NCBI GenBank assembly: GCA_902570125.1
Contig: CACFXK010000006.1
Span: 1-64,000, forward strand
Reading direction: 5' to 3'
Source of the DNA: an uncultured Pelagibacteraceae bacterium
GTDB taxonomy: Bacteria > Pseudomonadota > Alphaproteobacteria > Pelagibacterales > Pelagibacteraceae
Length of the DNA: 64,000 nt
The notes under the pieces were generated by a model that saw nothing but the letters and a program-made list of their open reading frames with translations, did no database searches and was not told the DNA's origin. The position numbers were made by a program, and so were the translations under genes. Below are positions 62,359 through 64,000 of this stretch, piece by piece. The stretch's first letter is position 1. Each line of letters starts with the position of its first letter.

Positions 62359-62860
62359 ATGAATTATTTGAAAAATATTAAGCTTACAAATAATATTACT
62401 TTAATTAATAAGCCATTCAAAAAAAAAGAATATTATCATTTCTTAAAAACCTCTGATTTATCTTTGGTAGTTGCGGAAATTAAGAAAAACGTTTTTGTTC
62501 TAGTTAGTCAAAAAAGAATTCCAGTTAATAAAATCAACTATGAATTTCCATCTGGTATGATTGATAAAGGAGAAAATTCTATAAGTGCTGCTTGTAGAGA
62601 ATTTTATGAGGAAACAGGATATAAAATATTAGGAAGACCAAAAAAATTATTTACAATTAATTGTGAGCCAGGAAGGTTAACAACTAAAATATACTGCTAT
62701 TATTCAAATAGAATAATTAAAAAAAAAAGGACCTGAGAAAGCTATTAAAATTCATTTTCTGTCTAAAGAAGAAATAAACAAATTAATTTTAAATGAAAAA
62801 TTTTGTAATGTATCTCATGTGGCTTCATTTTTTAAAGTTATAAAGGTGCCTACAAAGTAA
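62359..62860 (+). pseudogene. Nudix hydrolase split by a frameshift at an A10 tract
   Basis: The first frame (62359-62736, 125 residues) contains a complete Nudix box: G66, E72, R80-E81, E84-E85 and G87 in GMIDKGENSISAACREFYEETGY. It then ends abruptly after RIIKKKRT. Directly after a run of ten A (62719-62728) the +1 frame continues with GPEKAIKIHFLSKEEINKL and runs to a TAA at 62858-62860. Read through, the product is about 167 residues, a normal ADP-ribose pyrophosphatase size. Either one A is extra (mutation or sequencing error) or slippage restores the frame. Confidence 0.75.
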
Positions 62861-62963
62861 GCAACTTTTATAAGAGAAAATAATGATTTAGTTAATGTAA
62901 TTAATGATGAAATATTACTGATAAATTAATAAAATATTAAATCTAATTTAAATTAATATTAAA

Positions 62964-64000
62964 TTAATTTGAATAAATTACTCTAGGATCTAAAAATAAT
63001 TCTCTTGCTAAAGCTTTGAATTTTTTCGTAACTTGTTTTGAGATTATCTCTTGATGCTGCGAAGGTATTTTTAAAAATACTGAATTACCTCTTTTATAAA
63101 GTTTAAATTCTTCTAAAAAAATTGTAGATATTGATGTAAGAGAATTAGCAAATCTTAAGGCTGCACCAACTTGTTTGCAAGAATATATCTCGTTGTTATT
63201 TAAAAACGTTAAGTATTCTATCTTTGGGTTGTATTTTATACTGCAATATCTCCAGTAACAAGAAAGTGCCAATTGTATTCTTTCTTTATGTGAAAGTTTT
63301 AATAAAGGCGTATTTAATGTTTCTTGAAAAACCAACTCTGCTTTTTGGAATGCTCCCAAACCCCAATCCATATGACTTAGTACGCAAGATAGATGAAGCA
63401 ATTTTTGATTAAAATGCTCATTTCCCTCAAATATAGGTTTTATAAAATCAAAATATTTCTTATATGTAGATCCTAAATCGCCTCTTTTTTTTGAAATATG
63501 CTCTAATGATTTATTAAAAACAAAATTACTATCTGAGTTTTTAAATAAATCTTTGGCAAGAGATCCTTCTCTAATACCGCTAATTGAGCAAATAACATTT
63601 TTTGGATTTGCTATGTTCATAATTTCTTCTAGAATTATTGAGCTATAAGGAAGATAAGGCGTTCTAGACTTTGATATGTATTCAACTGATTTCAATTTAG
63701 ATTTATTAAATAAAGAAATTTTTTCTAAAAATTTTGTAAGTTTTTCATTTTCTATTGAGTATTGATGAATAATATGGACTGGATATTCATTTTGAAATAA
63801 GTGTAATTTAAACAGAGCTCTCCACGTACCTCCCACCAAATATAAATTATTAAATTTTTTTTTAGATAACCATTTTTCATCTCTTAAAAGATTTTTGAGA
63901 TATTTAGGTAAATTTCTTTTTTTAACAATAGGATTGTTAATTAACCTTAAAACACCAACTGGAAGTGATGTTTTATTTGTTACAACATTGTTTTCAACTC
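62964..64000 (-). CDS. ppx: Ppx/GppA-family phosphatase (partial, N-terminus beyond right edge)
   Basis: Frame stays open on the minus strand to the window end, giving at least 345 residues. Family features are TSLPVGVLRL, the nucleotide-binding VGGTWRALFKLHL (GGxxR), YPVHIIHQY, TPYLPYSSIILEEIM, and the C-terminal HD-like region around HLSCVLSHMDWG. Ppx degrades polyphosphate; GppA converts pppGpp to ppGpp. The two cannot be separated here. A polyphosphate role would suit the phosphorus island nearby. The start codon is outside the window. Confidence 0.85.
   Translation of the reverse strand, partial: VENNVVTNKTSLPVGVLRLINNPIVKKRNLPKYLKNLLRDEKWLSKKKFNNLYLVGGTWRALFKLHLFQNEYPVHIIHQYSIENEKLTKFLEKISLFNKSKLKSVEYISKSRTPYLPYSSIILEEIMNIANPKNVICSISGIREGSLAKDLFKNSDSNFVFNKSLEHISKKRGDLGSTYKKYFDFIKPIFEGNEHFNQKLLHLSCVLSHMDWGLGAFQKAELVFQETLNTPLLKLSHKERIQLALSCYWRYCSIKYNPKIEYLTFLNNNEIYSCKQVGAALRFANSLTSISTIFLEEFKLYKRGNSVFLKIPSQHQEIISKQVTKKFKALARELFLDPRVIYSN

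Overview
The window looks like a chromosome segment of a SAR11-type alphaproteobacterium (Pelagibacterales). It is very A+T-rich by eye, genes are packed with gaps of a few bases or 1-14 base overlaps, no gap between genes exceeds 300 bases, and many proteins are short members of their families. The gene order serS-tatC-tatB-tatA-scpB-scpA-nagZ-(small protein)-argS-dgt/erpA-xthA is a recognisable alphaproteobacterial arrangement. The assignment is inference from gene content and composition; no 16S rRNA gene is present.

Layout. 1-31 kb is housekeeping: holB (cut by the left edge), tmk, a DD-carboxypeptidase, an RlpA/SPOR-like lipoprotein, a lytic transglycosylase, a RarD permease, tRNA-Ser(UGA), sdhE, recG, a DUF502 membrane protein, an M48 protease with a probable Tat lipoprotein signal, tRNA-Lys(UUU), tgt, a periplasmic cyclophilin, coaD, gyrA, ssb, uvrA, a PuuD-like membrane protein, secDF-yajC, serS, tatABC, scpAB, nagZ, argS, dgt, erpA, xthA and an Ldh-family oxidoreductase. 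31-37 kb is a zinc locus. Divergent operons znuA-cobW-WD40-small Cys/His protein and znuC-znuB-zur-(DsbA-like isomerase) flank a 73-base region with two Zur-box-like palindromes.

37-61.6 kb is a phosphorus-acquisition island. A complete C-P lyase core (phnGHIJKL) with phnN and phnM is joined by a DUF1045 2H phosphoesterase in the place one would look for PhnP, a PhnF regulator and a phnCDE1E2 phosphonate transporter. Next come a small periplasmic protein, an MFS transporter, a PhnZ-like HD-domain mixed-valence di-iron oxygenase, and a pair of arsenic genes (thioredoxin-type arsC and an aquaglyceroporin). Then comes a glycerol-phosphate operon (ugpB-A-E-E-C, a glycerophosphodiesterase and a second 2H phosphoesterase), a short glpD and a PhnX-like phosphonoacetaldehyde hydrolase. 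Together these could take up phosphonates and glycerophosphodiesters, release phosphate by several independent C-P cleavage chemistries, feed the glycerol backbone to central metabolism, and remove the arsenate that enters when phosphate is scarce. Organisms of phosphate-poor ocean gyres are known to carry such gene sets, including cultured SAR11 with C-P lyase.

The right edge has a TPR protein, a Nudix hydrolase split by a frameshift in an A10 tract, and a Ppx/GppA phosphatase cut by the window end.

Most interesting observations: Tgt has lost all four zinc ligands; a PhnZ-like oxygenase keeps every catalytic residue but has no PhnY partner nearby; perfect intercistronic hairpins sit directly after both binding-protein genes (phnD and ugpB); ugpE is tandemly duplicated with a near-identical core; and the zinc operon includes an uncharacterised WD40 protein and a small Cys-motif/His-tail protein.
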